From: Rhynchopus sp. YZ270_cl-10
Lineage: Eukaryota > Euglenozoa > Diplonemea > Diplonemida > Diplonemidae
Direction of reading: 5' to 3'
Assembly (NCBI GenBank): GCA_964035575.1
Contig: OZ037856.1
Span: 620,001 to 684,000 of the forward strand
Length of the DNA: 64,000 nt
A model generated the notes under the pieces. That model searched no databases, was not told where the DNA came from, and saw only the letters and a list, made by a program, of their open reading frames with translations. Numbering within the stretch: the stretch's first letter is position 1; every line of letters begins with the position of its first letter. A program made the translations under genes and the position numbers. Shown one piece after another: positions 1-9,850 of this stretch.

Positions 1-829
1 AAGACACACGATAAACCGCACAACCCTACACAACGTTGAGGACTACCCGACTGCAAAACTAGACTGATGATCACAGAATTTGACAACAAAGCAGGAGAAT
101 GAAAGCTCCATTTGTTCCAGTTATACTGCCTATAAAACACAGGTTCACCGTGGGTTATCTAACCCCAGAGAGTACTTCGGGAAGAGGAGGAGGAGGAGGG
201 GATAAGCGATTACATAGAGAGGAAGTGTTATTGAGCAAGAGAGAATGTTGTCCCATCTTTTTTTTTAAGGTTCTAAATCTGGCGTGGCTCGCCAGAAAAT
301 AAAGTGCTTTTTTTTTTGTGCTTTTTTTGTAGTACAATAGTGAGGTCATGGGTCACAAAAAAAATAGCGAAAATCACAACGAAACCACATTCACCACCTA
401 TACCACCCATTTTTTTGAGGTGGGCGGCTTTCCTAACAAAAAACATCAGACAGCAGCTAGAGGATGAACTCCACCCAAAAGAAGAGAAAAAAAGAAAAAA
501 CACCACCTTTGAGAATATCACAAAAAAAGGTGATCGCAATAGTAAAAAAAAAAAATGTTGAGCTAAACTGGCGCCACATTGTCAAATTAATAAAGTATGT
601 TTTTCTATAAAAGCTTTCTTTAAAAAGCGGTGGGGTTCGGGAGTGGTTTTGCGTACAGTGCAATAAAAAAAATGGTTTTTTTTTTTTTTTTTCGAAAATT
701 GGAAAAGAGTACTCTCTGTCTGCAAGGCTATTGAAAAGACTTGTTTTTTTTAAAAAACAAAATTCGCAAGATGAATCTGCCTCTAGTGCACATCCATCTA
801 TTAAAAAACAAAAAGTAAACAAAAAACTA

Positions 830-1071
830 CCGACCCTCCCCCGTGAAATTGTCCCCCCCCAAAAACCGGTATTTTGCCCCGACGGACAATTTCAAGGCAG
901 GGGGGGACAATTTCACAGGAGTAGCGGGGACAACCTTTGCTCTCCCTTCTTCACACCAAAACGGCCACCCCCCATACAGTACGAGAAATTGTCCCCCCTT
1001 TTTGCCGTACGTGATATTGTCCCCCCCTCACTTTTTCTCCCAGGGGGGACAATTTCACGGGGGAGGGTCGG
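830..1071. mobile_element. MITE with 30-bp terminal inverted repeats and TA duplication
   Basis: The two ends are inverted copies of each other for about 30 bases (left end begins CCGACCCTCCCCCGTGAAAT; the right end is its complement). The element is flanked on both sides by TA (828-829 and 1072-1073). Inside, the motif GGGGGGACAATTTC or its complement recurs several times. There is no coding capacity. The TA target duplication suggests mobilisation by a Tc1/mariner-type transposase, which is an inference. Confidence 0.8.
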
Positions 1072-1084
1072 TAAATAAAAAATA

Positions 1085-1117
1085 GATGAACCTAAGCCTC
1101 GTCTGCCTTGTCACCTT
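1085..1117 (+). repeat. family A short repeat
   Basis: Starts GATGAACCTAAGCCTC and ends TTGTCACCTT. The family consensus GATGAACCTAAG...CTTAGTCACC can fold as an imperfect hairpin. Confidence 0.7.
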
Positions 1118-1200
1118 CGGGGGGGAAATGAAAACTTGGTTTGTATTAGTGTAGACACAAAAACAGCCGACGCTCTTTTGAGGAAAAAAAAATCCTCGTA

Positions 1201-1239
1201 CAGAATGGTAACAGGTGCAGTAGCGCACCTGCCGTTCTG
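1201..1239. repeat. hairpin-forming inverted repeat
   Basis: CAGAATGG and CAGGTGC on the left pair with GCACCTG and GTTCTG on the right around a short loop. It follows a family G repeat. Function unknown. Confidence 0.5.
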
Positions 1240-1793
1240 TTCAGATTGTTGAACGAAAAAAAAAAATGGCCCTGATTATAGCAACATTGACAGTCATCAT
1301 TTGTCCAGTAAGACAAAGGGGGATTTTTTTTTTGTTCCCACCAATATTACCATTTCGCAGGAGGACGTGGTGCAGAAACGACACGCCCCACACCTGTACG
1401 CAGAGCACATTTTCTTTCGTTTGATTCTACCTTTTTTTGTCACTAAATTGGACGAGACCTGCACAGTGAACGCACGGTCTCCACTTTCCTGGGCAACATA
1501 AGAGCCTAACAGAATACAACCACGATATGAAGAAGACTGTAGAGAGGAGAGGAGAACTTTTGAAGGGAGGGAAAAAGAAGAACAGTTTATAAGATGACTC
1601 TACGCCTCTCCTTTTGCTTTGTCTGATTAGATTACTTAATGTTTTGAACATTGGTTTTGCTTAGTCACCTAAGAAGAAAACTTGACACGATGGAAATGCT
1701 CCTTCTCATGCACACCAACTCAATGCACGCAGTCACAGAAAAAAAAGAAAAATAGTAACTCTGATAGGTAAAAGGAAAAAAAAAGGTTTTTTT

Positions 1794-1860
1794 CCGTTGA
1801 TTACACAATCACCCTGTTGGAGGGGTGATTGGCAACCGCATCGGAGGAACTATTTCTCCT
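1794..1860 (+). repeat. family D short repeat with perfect stem
   Basis: Contains CAATCACCC and GGGTGATTG as a perfect 9-bp stem. A related copy with compensating differences (AATTATCC/GGATGATT) lies near 41678-41745. Confidence 0.6.
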
Positions 1861-3660
1861 TTAAGCTGTAGATGAATGTAACTCTAGTGCACACATCATT
1901 TAAAAAAAACACACAACACACGAAAGCTGGAGGCAAAGAAAAGTAAGAAGCTTCGCGTACTCTCATATCACACACCTTCAAGGAGAGGACGCAAAGTATT
2001 CACACCCATCTGAACATAAAATAAAACTAAAAGGTCACACAAACTGCTCAACGGGAGACTCCGTTTAATTTACACGCATTTTTTTTTTTTTAAAGACCAG
2101 ACGCTTTGTTAGAAGGAATGCGTTTGGTTGATCGAGGCAAGGTTTATTATTATTTTTGTACAGAACTACCTTCCTGAGGCACATTACGCAAAGACTTTCA
2201 ACAAACAAAACGAAGCTTTGATGGGGGTCGAAATGGGTGGAAAGATGGAAGCGAAAAACTTAAAAAAAACCCTCCCTCAAAAAAGAGAAGGTTCGTCAGA
2301 TGATCCTGAGAGAATACCTGAAAAAAAGAAAATTTTGTTAGCACCAGAGCCTGTGTTTTAGTCACCTTGCTCAGGGAGGGGGGAAAATGGGTCAGAATCC
2401 ACAAAGAGAACGTCCCTCTAAAACTAAACTAACATTTTGCCACTTGATTTGTCCTCACTAATCTACTACTGAGTCTTTTTTCGTTGACCGCAGCCATTTA
2501 CACCTCCGCATCCTCTGCCACCTCGCACACGGGTCCTCCCCCTTCGTGCCATAGTGTAGCTTTGGAAGCTGTAGTCGAAAAATATTTTTCGTTGACCGCA
2601 GCCATTTTAGGAAGCCATTTAGGCTCTTACCCTGGGTGGCGCACATGATAATTGATTGGGGGAGGGGAATGATTCAAAAGGAAAAGGCGTGAGGACAAAT
2701 TTACCGTTGGCTAATCAAGTTCAGTTTCTAATAACACTGCGTGTAAGCAAAAAAATTTTGTTTGATTATAGACTACTATCACTAGATAATAGCCACGGGT
2801 TTTCTTCACAGGATCCTTAAAAGAGAGCAAATAGAAGGTCCCTCTAGAAAAGAATATAATGTGAATGTTTTTCCCTTTCTGCCCTTTTTAGCGTTGTAGA
2901 AGCTCTGCCCGTTAAATAGGCAATGTCATCGAGATAGATCGACGTTAAACTAATTGGTAATAATTGGTGCTCCTGACGACCCCATATTGCGTACTTCGTG
3001 CGTAGTTGTCGCATTTCGTTTTTTTTAGATTTCTGGAGTACCAAATATTGGATTCAAATGGAATTTCCACACATTTTCTTGGGCAAACAAGGACAGCAAA
3101 AATATGATAAAAAATAAATGAAAAATACGTTTTTTTGACTAAGGGTCCAAACAAAGTGGGGTGAGCGTTTGCCTATAATTCGGCAGGCTCGTATCTCTCT
3201 CCTTCAAACCCTCTAATAAAGAGATTGCAAAAGAAGAGAAAAAAAACCCCATTCGAAAGGAGTGCGATGAAAACCACGTATTTTTTTTCGAAAAATAATT
3301 TAAAAATAAATTGCTGTCCCCCAATTCATGTAGGGTTGATCTAATGAGGTGAAAAGGAAAGAAAAATTGAAAGATGAAGGAGTGCTTAAAAATGCACACA
3401 CATCTGTCAAAATAAAAGTAAAATTGATAGTGTTAACGCCTCTGGAAAACGCAAAAGAAGACATCCATCAAAAAAATTCAGGTTGAAGGTGCAAAACGCC
3501 TCTGTGGACGAAGACACCAAAACCTAGCGTTGTGATGAACATTAACTACAACGTTATTACACTAAACAAAAAAAGGGGGGTTTTTTTTTTTTTTAGAATT
3601 ACAATTATTGGAAAATGGTTCAATCCAAGATATTTCTCTCCCCAAAAGAAAAGTTTGAAA

Positions 3661-3693
3661 GATGAACCTCAGTCCTCTCTCGCGTCACCTTGA
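3661..3693 (+). repeat. family A short repeat next to a gene's 3' end
   Basis: GATGAACCTCAGTCCTC...GTCACCTT. It lies about 27 bases beyond the stop codon of the SGNH-like gene at 3720-4928, so it would sit in that gene's 3' untranslated region. Confidence 0.65.
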
Positions 3694-3719
3694 TTTCAAA
3701 GACGGTTCTCCCTTGAGAA

Positions 3720-4928
3720 TTACTTCTCATTTCGCGGAACATCCGAGACGACTGTCGTTGCGTCCACTTTGAACCCTTCTTGGAAGGTGTAGGTGTTGAT
3801 GCTGAGCGGGTTTAACGCGACGGAGTGGGTACTGTTGTAGTGCGTACCCGAGGTGTTCCCCCAGAAACAGCGGGAAGGCGGGGTGGTAACAGTTTTACTG
3901 GCCTGCGCAACAAGCACCTCCATCAGAAGCGTGGAGAGGAACACCTGGGAAACATCACTGCTCTCTGCCCCACACCAATCCGGAGACGATTTGACTTGGT
4001 TTCCGTAGTGCAGCTCATTATTTGGGTCGACAGTTTGGCTCATATCAATGACGTTCAACCCTCTTTCCGAAGCAATTTGCAATAAATTCTTGACCGACGG
4101 AGTCACCATCCAAGAAAGGTACCGCTTCTGCACTTCACACCCTGCTGTTCCAAAGTATCCAGACAACCCCGAAATGCAAAACTCATTATGCGGTTTATAA
4201 CAGACTACTAAGGTAAGTGTGGTGTCCGGTGCAGCTGCTAACACCTCATCGATGATGTGATTGTATCTTTCCTTCATATTTTCCGCAACCCTCTCGCGTT
4301 TATACGCACAAAACGGAAGAAGCGACGTTGCAAGCTCAAACTGCATATCTCTCGACAAATAAATATCATTTCCCCCAAGGCAAAGGAAGGTGTGTTTCAC
4401 ATTCTTGAGAAGACTCAAATTCAAGGCACTGCGTATTCTTCCGTCAGAGCCGACCAAATGGTTGTACCCATCTGCGTCAAGCGGATCGGCCCCTTTAAAA
4501 GTATAAACCTCCTCTCGCTTTGCCTGCAATTTGCTCCATGAATTTTCTACCCCACGATCAAGAAAGTCGTACGTCGTCATCTTCTCGATTGCAAGATTAA
4601 GACAGGTCATAGGAACAGTAGGTTCTTCAGTTTCCCCGTCGCTAGAAGAAGCGGGTTGTAACATGGTGTGATGTCTCTCCAGCTTTTCTTCCATTATCTT
4701 CCGCAGCGACCGTGCAGGGTTGCGTAGAAAGTAAAAAGTGTCGAGAACGGAGTCACCCAAAAAGACGACCTTAGGTGTATTGGAGGTGAGTCGGTCGAAG
4801 GAAGCCCATTTCTTGAGGATGTCGGTCTTGTGCTTGCAGAGTGTCTTGTGTTCACATTGTGTATCATGATCGCAGACCCTCCCTTCAGACTCAGAGGTGT
4901 TGCTTGAGGTGCTGATACCGTCACTCAT
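3720..4928 (-). CDS. SGNH-hydrolase-like protein, paralogue 1
   Basis: A complete intronless 402-codon frame from ATG to TAA. It shares clear blocks with the gene at 19276-20349: GDSVLD near residue 58 (block I, with the putative nucleophile Ser), the FLDRG region, the GSDGRIRSALN region, GGNDIYL (block III) and a C-terminal block with DPNN..HYGN followed by GAESSDVSQ. These match the GDS and GND landmarks of SGNH/GDSL esterases; the late Asp and His would complete the active site, but their spacing is unusual, so the substrate is unknown. The N-terminus is Ser/Thr/Cys/His-rich with no signal peptide, suggesting a cytosolic protein. An acceptor-like CCACAG lies upstream of the start. The gene is certain; the enzymatic class is moderately supported. 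Confidence 0.8.
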   Translation of the reverse strand: MSDGISTSSNTSESEGRVCDHDTQCEHKTLCKHKTDILKKWASFDRLTSNTPKVVFLGDSVLDTFYFLRNPARSLRKIMEEKLERHHTMLQPASSSDGETEEPTVPMTCLNLAIEKMTTYDFLDRGVENSWSKLQAKREEVYTFKGADPLDADGYNHLVGSDGRIRSALNLSLLKNVKHTFLCLGGNDIYLSRDMQFELATSLLPFCAYKRERVAENMKERYNHIIDEVLAAAPDTTLTLVVCYKPHNEFCISGLSGYFGTAGCEVQKRYLSWMVTPSVKNLLQIASERGLNVIDMSQTVDPNNELHYGNQVKSSPDWCGAESSDVSQVFLSTLLMEVLVAQASKTVTTPPSRCFWGNTSGTHYNSTHSVALNPLSINTYTFQEGFKVDATTVVSDVPRNEK

Positions 4929-5241
4929 TTTATTGAAACCAAAAAAAAAAGGGTTCTTCTTGTGTATACCTTTTCTGTGGTTGGGTGTGAGGAGGGGGGA
5001 AATGGAAAAAAGGAGAAAAAATAAAAGGTCGAGATTGTATCAGAGTTTATACGCTCGTGAAGTTTTTAAAAAAGGGTATAGAGGTATAAACGCGCTAAAT
5101 CAGGCTATCTGATTTTCAGTAAATCAAACGTTGTTTTTTTTTTGCACAGCATCAAGGCTTTTTTTCCCCTAGAATTTCGGTTTTATTCGATGGAGAGGGG
5201 AGGAACATCCCCTAGAAAAAAAAAGCATTTCATGGCTTGGT

Positions 5242-5679
5242 TCATTCCTGCTTCTTCTTGCTTGCGGTCAGGACAGTCACAGAGCGCGCGCAGAATGTAA
5301 CTGCGACGAGAACAATGACACTGTACACTACCGACGCCTCGACAGCGGGCGCAGGGAGTGTGAACGGGGAGAGGGTGGAGGACATGACCACAGGGTAGAC
5401 GAAGTTTTTGTACATGACTGTGAACATGGCAGCTTCGACGACGTGGATTGATGTGTTCAACAGAACAATCGCCTTGTTGTGTCTGTCCAGCACGAAACAC
5501 AACCTCGCTGCAGCCAGCGTGAACAAAAACCATCCGTACCACAAATGGAAGACCTCCGACTCAGGTGTGACGAAGAAGCCCTGCGACATCTCGTGCACCC
5601 TCCTCCCGTACACCAACTGTGCGATGCTCGCCCACTCAAACACAACCAACACACCGATCCAGGGCACAAAGAAATCCAT
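5242..5679 (-). CDS. ERG28-like multi-pass membrane protein
   Basis: A 145-residue frame starting MDFFVPWIG. I chose this ATG because the sequence upstream in frame looks like untranslated leader. It has about four hydrophobic segments: residues near 5-22, 42-62, 72-88 and 112-132. It also has a short Lys-rich tail (KKKQ) that could act as an ER-retention signal. The motif RLCFVLDRHNKAIVLLN around residues 58-74 resembles the D-x-HNK region of ERG28, the ER scaffold that tethers sterol C-4 demethylation enzymes in fungi and animals. Length and topology also fit ERG28. Similarity is judged by eye, so a different small ER membrane protein remains possible. Confidence 0.6.
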   Translation of the reverse strand: MDFFVPWIGVLVVFEWASIAQLVYGRRVHEMSQGFFVTPESEVFHLWYGWFLFTLAAARLCFVLDRHNKAIVLLNTSIHVVEAAMFTVMYKNFVYPVVMSSTLSPFTLPAPAVEASVVYSVIVLVAVTFCARSVTVLTASKKKQE

Positions 5680-6417
5680 TATTTTTTTTTTACAATTTGT
5701 GAAAATCACCCCCTTAAGGTGTGGTTGGGTGTGTGCCAGAAGGGTGTTTGTTGAGGTAAAGAGTTTGTTTGGTAGAAAGAACGAAGGTTCTCGTTTAATC
5801 ACCTTAAAAACGGCCAGAGGAATATCAACGGAATTGTATATGAGATTTGCGACTCAATAAATGAGGTTAAAAAAAAATGGGAGAAAAGGGGGGTGGGACT
5901 TTCTTTACATCGAATACTAGGAACTATGCTACTGAAATACTTTCGAAGCTCTTCTTTTTTTGCTCCCCTTTTAGTGACATGAGAAAATAAAAATCTATGT
6001 TTTTTTGTTGTATCGACAATCCCTTTTCCGACGACTTTTCCTACGGGATCAATCACCGATGTTAACCCAAAAATAAACATGCAAAAGAAAGACGTGGTTA
6101 GTATCGTTTTTTTATTGCCTTTCCACCGTTTCGATATGAATATTTCACAACATTATGTTTTTTTTTAATTTTTTGTTGTTCTTTTCGAATATGGAAAAGC
6201 CTAGGCTAAGGAAGGAAATCTATAGTACACTTGAAAAAGACTAATGCTGATACACAACACTAAAAAACCCCCCCTTTTTTACGCACACATTATTACACTT
6301 AGTAAAATAGGGGCCACCAACAGCCACCAAAGGAGTAGGATACTTAGAGCAGATTTGCTGTATCGACAATCCCCAAGGGAAAACTTATTTATGCTTTCCT
6401 CTGATGCTTCTGTTTGA

Positions 6418-8178
6418 TCATAGCTCGACTTGACCTACGGAGCCTACGGGGGTCCATGAAGGGTGCATCCCAGAATGGAAGGTGTGGTTGTGCGCGAGGA
6501 GTGCAGGACGCAGTTGGACATCTGGTGGTTCGGAGGACCCTGAGAGTGAGTCGGAGCCGTCGTCGTCGCTGAAGGTCGTGAGCGAATAGAGGAGAGGTTT
6601 TACGGGGTCCTGTCCACCACTACGTGAGTGTGCACCGCCACTGGGGAAGGGCACACCGGATACGGGTGTCACAGGGCTTCTTGGCGCGAAACCCCGGTCA
6701 GTCACGTCCTCATACCGCTGTTGGCGGTAGTCTCGGGGTGGAATCTCGCGGTCACGTTCTCGTTCTCGTTCCCGTTCTCGTTCGCGTTCGCGTTCGCGTT
6801 CGCGTTCGCGTTCTCGGTCCCGTTCCCTTTCCCGTCGTCTCTCCTTCCGCTCCTTCTTCTCCTTCCTCTCCTTCTTCCGCTTCTTCTCCTTTTTGCTCTT
6901 CTTCTCTTTTCTCTGCCTTTTTTCCTTCTCTTCATCCCATACCGGCCCCATATCTACCCTCCTCCCATGATAATGTTCTGGTAGTGGTATTGCCTGGATC
7001 TGCAGTGGATGCGGCGTGCCCGACGGGGTATACCAATGGGGGATGAGATGCGGCGACAGTGCAGGGTTGGCACGCACCTTGCCATGCGGAACGGAAGACG
7101 TTACATAGCCACGCCCTGTTGCGAAGTCATCTCTGCTGTCCGTAAACCGCCAAAACCCATCGGGTGAGCTGAACGCCCATCGCAACGATGGTCTCTCCCT
7201 CACCCAGCACACCTCTCCGTTCACAGCCTCCGTCCCTATTCTGTACACACCACTGAGATCGTTGCCCAACACCGCATCCCCTTCCAAAGGGTTTCCTAAG
7301 GGCGACGACAGTAATGCATCGTCTGCCACGTCTGTTACTCGAAATGCTTCTGGCAATGCACCAGGCTGCCCTCCTGGTGGAGGGGCCGGGTCTGCGACGG
7401 TTGGGACATCACCATATGGCTTGCCTGGAGCAAGAAACGGAGAGGACGGTACGTTGTGGTCTTGCGGTGCGTGGTAGGTAGGGGCAGGGTTGTTGTACGG
7501 CACGCTTTGCGGTGCGTTCTGTGAAAACCCATTCAACGGCGAGAACAAAGGATTGCTGCGTGCGGTGCTCGCAGGGCCCCCTCCTCCAGAGAGATAGGCA
7601 TAAAGGGAGCCAAGCGCGGGGTTGTTCGCAACGTTGTTGTTAGCATTGCTCTCATCGTGGTACCCTGCTGTGCTTGCACCACCAATATTGTTTCCAAGCC
7701 CAGCCAAAGCAGCAGAAAGCGAATCTCTCGGACTCCTTGCACCAATCATCCCAGAGCTTGCACTCTCTGCATGGTGCGTATTATCTGTTTCATTCGCAAA
7801 ATTCGGTGCCACAGCAGGCGGCATAGGTGTGTTTAAGTGCTTCTCCCGATCGCGACTCCCCTTCTTCTTCATACAAAAATACGCACAACAAATAATACAA
7901 ATCAAGCAAAGCAGTCCAACCACAGCAGAGGCGATAATCACCATAAGACAGGTAATGTCGAGAACGCCAAAAAGGGTGTAGTCATCGCACCAAGCAGGGT
8001 CATCTTCGAGTGTAGGACTGCGTGATATTGAGGCACTAAGGGTGGCGGTGAAGGTCGCGGTTGGTGAGAAGGTCTCCGTAGCGGTGGGAAGTGTTGCTGA
8101 CAATGTACGAGATGGAAGGGTCGAGGAAAAAGTCTCAGTAGCACTTCGCAATGTCAACGTTTCGGTGCGTGATGCCAT
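6418..8178 (-). CDS. Ser/Thr-rich single-pass membrane protein with Arg/Glu repeat tail
   Basis: An intronless 586-codon frame. Residues 1-57 are almost entirely Ser, Thr, Ala, Leu and Glu in imperfect repeats such as SATETFS and TLSATLP, a likely O-glycosylated stalk. Residues about 71-103 form one strongly hydrophobic, Cys-rich membrane segment followed by a stop-transfer KKKGSRDREK. The long presumed cytoplasmic part is Pro/Gly/Asn-rich. It includes a better conserved-looking stretch (WVRERPSLRWAFSSPDGFWR, about residues 323-342) and a highly charged tract of Lys/Glu then alternating Arg-Glu near 430-490. I do not recognise the family. There is no cleavable signal peptide at this start, so either the protein inserts N-out without one or a short upstream exon is missing from this model. 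Confidence 0.7.
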   Translation of the reverse strand: MASRTETLTLRSATETFSSTLPSRTLSATLPTATETFSPTATFTATLSASISRSPTLEDDPAWCDDYTLFGVLDITCLMVIIASAVVGLLCLICIICCAYFCMKKKGSRDREKHLNTPMPPAVAPNFANETDNTHHAESASSGMIGARSPRDSLSAALAGLGNNIGGASTAGYHDESNANNNVANNPALGSLYAYLSGGGGPASTARSNPLFSPLNGFSQNAPQSVPYNNPAPTYHAPQDHNVPSSPFLAPGKPYGDVPTVADPAPPPGGQPGALPEAFRVTDVADDALLSSPLGNPLEGDAVLGNDLSGVYRIGTEAVNGEVCWVRERPSLRWAFSSPDGFWRFTDSRDDFATGRGYVTSSVPHGKVRANPALSPHLIPHWYTPSGTPHPLQIQAIPLPEHYHGRRVDMGPVWDEEKEKRQRKEKKSKKEKKRKKERKEKKERKERRRERERDRERERERERERERERERERERDREIPPRDYRQQRYEDVTDRGFAPRSPVTPVSGVPFPSGGAHSRSGGQDPVKPLLYSLTTFSDDDGSDSLSGSSEPPDVQLRPALLAHNHTFHSGMHPSWTPVGSVGQVEL

Positions 8179-8796
8179 GGTACTTCACAACAAAAAAAAA
8201 TACCCAAAAAAGAGAGACGTTATCTCATTTGTTCGTATCGAATTCGCCACATAGGGAAATGATAGTTGTGTTATTCTGAGGGGTATGGTGGTGAAAAAGG
8301 AGAGTATTGTGAAGGTAAAAAGGTTGCATTTTTTTTTCATATTGCCTCCCAAGGGGAGGTGGGGGGGGGGTGGTGGTAGCAGGGGAGGGAAGAAACACAA
8401 TGTGTGCGAATCCAAGCAAAATGTGATGAAGTTTTTTTAATGAGCTTGGTATGTGGGGGAAGGGGAAAGGACCACAAGAAAGACTGTGGAGACGCAGCGC
8501 GTGGGTGTTTCTTGTTTTTTTTTTTTTTTTTGCCGTATACCTTGGAACAATATAAACACACTTTTAATAGATTTTACATAACACACGCGGAAAACGAAGC
8601 ATCAGCGCGGGGGGTAGTGTATACGGTGCTCTGATGTACAGACGCTACAAAAAAAAAATTAAAAGAAAAGAAAATGGAGACGCGTGGGCATCATCGACTC
8701 ACTCATCAAATAAAATTAACAAAAAAAGAGAAAAAAAAATGGTAACAGTGTGGATCAGGCGCAGTTCACTACCCGATGCGGATGTGTGTGTGGAGC

Positions 8797-9813
8797 TCAG
8801 AGAAGCTTCTTGCCCAGGGCAACGCCCTGGACGGAGGGGTCGACGTACATGCTGGCGTCGTTCACCTTGCAGTTGCCTCCGTCCTCGTTGCAGGGGACGT
8901 TGACCTCGGTCCATCCCTTGGGGGTGGCCCAGTTGCAGCCAGAGGACTCAACGCAGAGGTCCTTGCCGCTGCCCTTGGAGACACGGAAGTAGCCCATCTC
9001 TCCCCAGTACTCACCCCAGGAGTTGCGCACGATCCAGTACTTCTCGGAGTTCTCCTCACCCCAGCCCACAACGGAGATGGCGTGGTCAGCTCCGCCGCAG
9101 CGGCCAGAGGCAATGCCTCCGTGGTAGGAGAGGATCTGGGTCGCGTCGACACCGCACCCGATCGGGCCACGTGCGTAGATCTCCTTCATCATGTCCTCCT
9201 CGCCGGTCACGGAGCCGTGCTCGGCGATGGTGGCGTTGGGGTACATCGAGATGGCTGCGCAGAAGCCACCCGACGCGGAGAAGGTGGAGCAGGTGCGGCA
9301 GACGTTGTCGGCCTTGCAGGTGGTGTCGACGTGTCCGCAGAAGCCCTCCTTGGAGTCGCTCGAGCATGCCAGGTAGGGGTTGCAGGTGTCGTACACAACA
9401 CCGCCCGACTGCTTCGCGATCCACGCGTTGGCTCCTCCGATGGACCCTCCGTAGCACGACCCGGCGTTGCCGCAGTTGAGGATGTGCTGCACAGCGAGGT
9501 TGACGTCGATGCCCTTCGCCTTGCGTGCGATCTTGATGCGGTCACCCAGGGCCGACACCGACGCGTGGGCCCAGCACGACCCACAGTACTGCGGGATGTG
9601 CTGGTTCAGGTTCTTCGTCAGGTAGCTGGTTCCGTTCACGTCACCCCATGTGAAGTCGGTGGGGAGGTCCTGGGTGCGCACGTAGGTGCTGGGGAGGGGG
9701 GACACAACACGGTGCTTGATGCCGGCAGCCACCTCCTGCTCCTTGGTCCAGAGCAGGCTCTGCTTGGCAGTGGCACTGCAGGCCATCATGGCCACGAACA
9801 TTGCGCTCTTCAT
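8797..9813 (-). CDS. ctsZ: cathepsin Z/X-type cysteine protease
   Basis: A 338-residue papain-family (C1A) protease. The start at MKSAMFVAMM gives a short signal peptide ending near residue 16; the in-frame upstream sequence looks like leader. A short propeptide precedes the mature start at about LPTDFTWGDVNG. The active-site block HIPQYCGSCWAH (catalytic Cys80, oxyanion Gln75), GGADHAISVVGWG (His244) and YWIVRNSWGEYWG (Asn264) are all present. The HIPQYCGSCWAH wording, the many cysteines and the short propeptide are typical of cathepsin Z, a lysosomal carboxypeptidase. Codon use is strongly biased to G/C third positions, suggesting high expression. An acceptor-like CACACAG lies 16 bases before the ATG. 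Confidence 0.95.
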   Translation of the reverse strand: MKSAMFVAMMACSATAKQSLLWTKEQEVAAGIKHRVVSPLPSTYVRTQDLPTDFTWGDVNGTSYLTKNLNQHIPQYCGSCWAHASVSALGDRIKIARKAKGIDVNLAVQHILNCGNAGSCYGGSIGGANAWIAKQSGGVVYDTCNPYLACSSDSKEGFCGHVDTTCKADNVCRTCSTFSASGGFCAAISMYPNATIAEHGSVTGEEDMMKEIYARGPIGCGVDATQILSYHGGIASGRCGGADHAISVVGWGEENSEKYWIVRNSWGEYWGEMGYFRVSKGSGKDLCVESSGCNWATPKGWTEVNVPCNEDGGNCKVNDASMYVDPSVQGVALGKKLL

Positions 9814-9829
9814 CTTAATAATATCTTGT

Positions 9830-9850
9830 CTGTGTGGTGGTGATGTTGCA
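9830..9850 (-). promoter_or_regulatory. putative trans-splice acceptor of the cathepsin gene
   Basis: On the minus strand, CATCACCACCACACAG ends 16 bases before the ATG. It has the same ACAG ending as all cis-splice acceptors in the window. Being the first acceptor upstream of a start with no visible upstream exon, it is a candidate spliced-leader addition site. Confidence 0.45.

Larger units (their letters stand above)
1..3660. other. gene-free stretch downstream of the first gene
   Basis: No reading frame here looks like a protein. The stretch is rich in A and T homopolymers. It holds the tail of a family B repeat near 141-181, an inverted-repeat element (830-1071), a family A repeat (1085-1117), a family G repeat (about 1131-1157), a hairpin (1201-1239), a family D repeat (about 1794-1860) and a direct repeat of about 25 bases sharing TTCGTTGACCGCAGCCATTT near 2475-2501 and 2586-2609. 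Confidence 0.6.

Noticed and set aside
5799-6080. 93-codon minus-strand frame upstream of the ERG28-like gene
   Set aside because: Overlaps a family C-like repeat, shows no domain, and lies where untranslated leader or spacer is expected.
8776-9843. 355-codon frame on the + strand
   Set aside because: It is the exact antisense shadow of the cathepsin Z gene; high G/C third positions on the minus strand keep the complement open.
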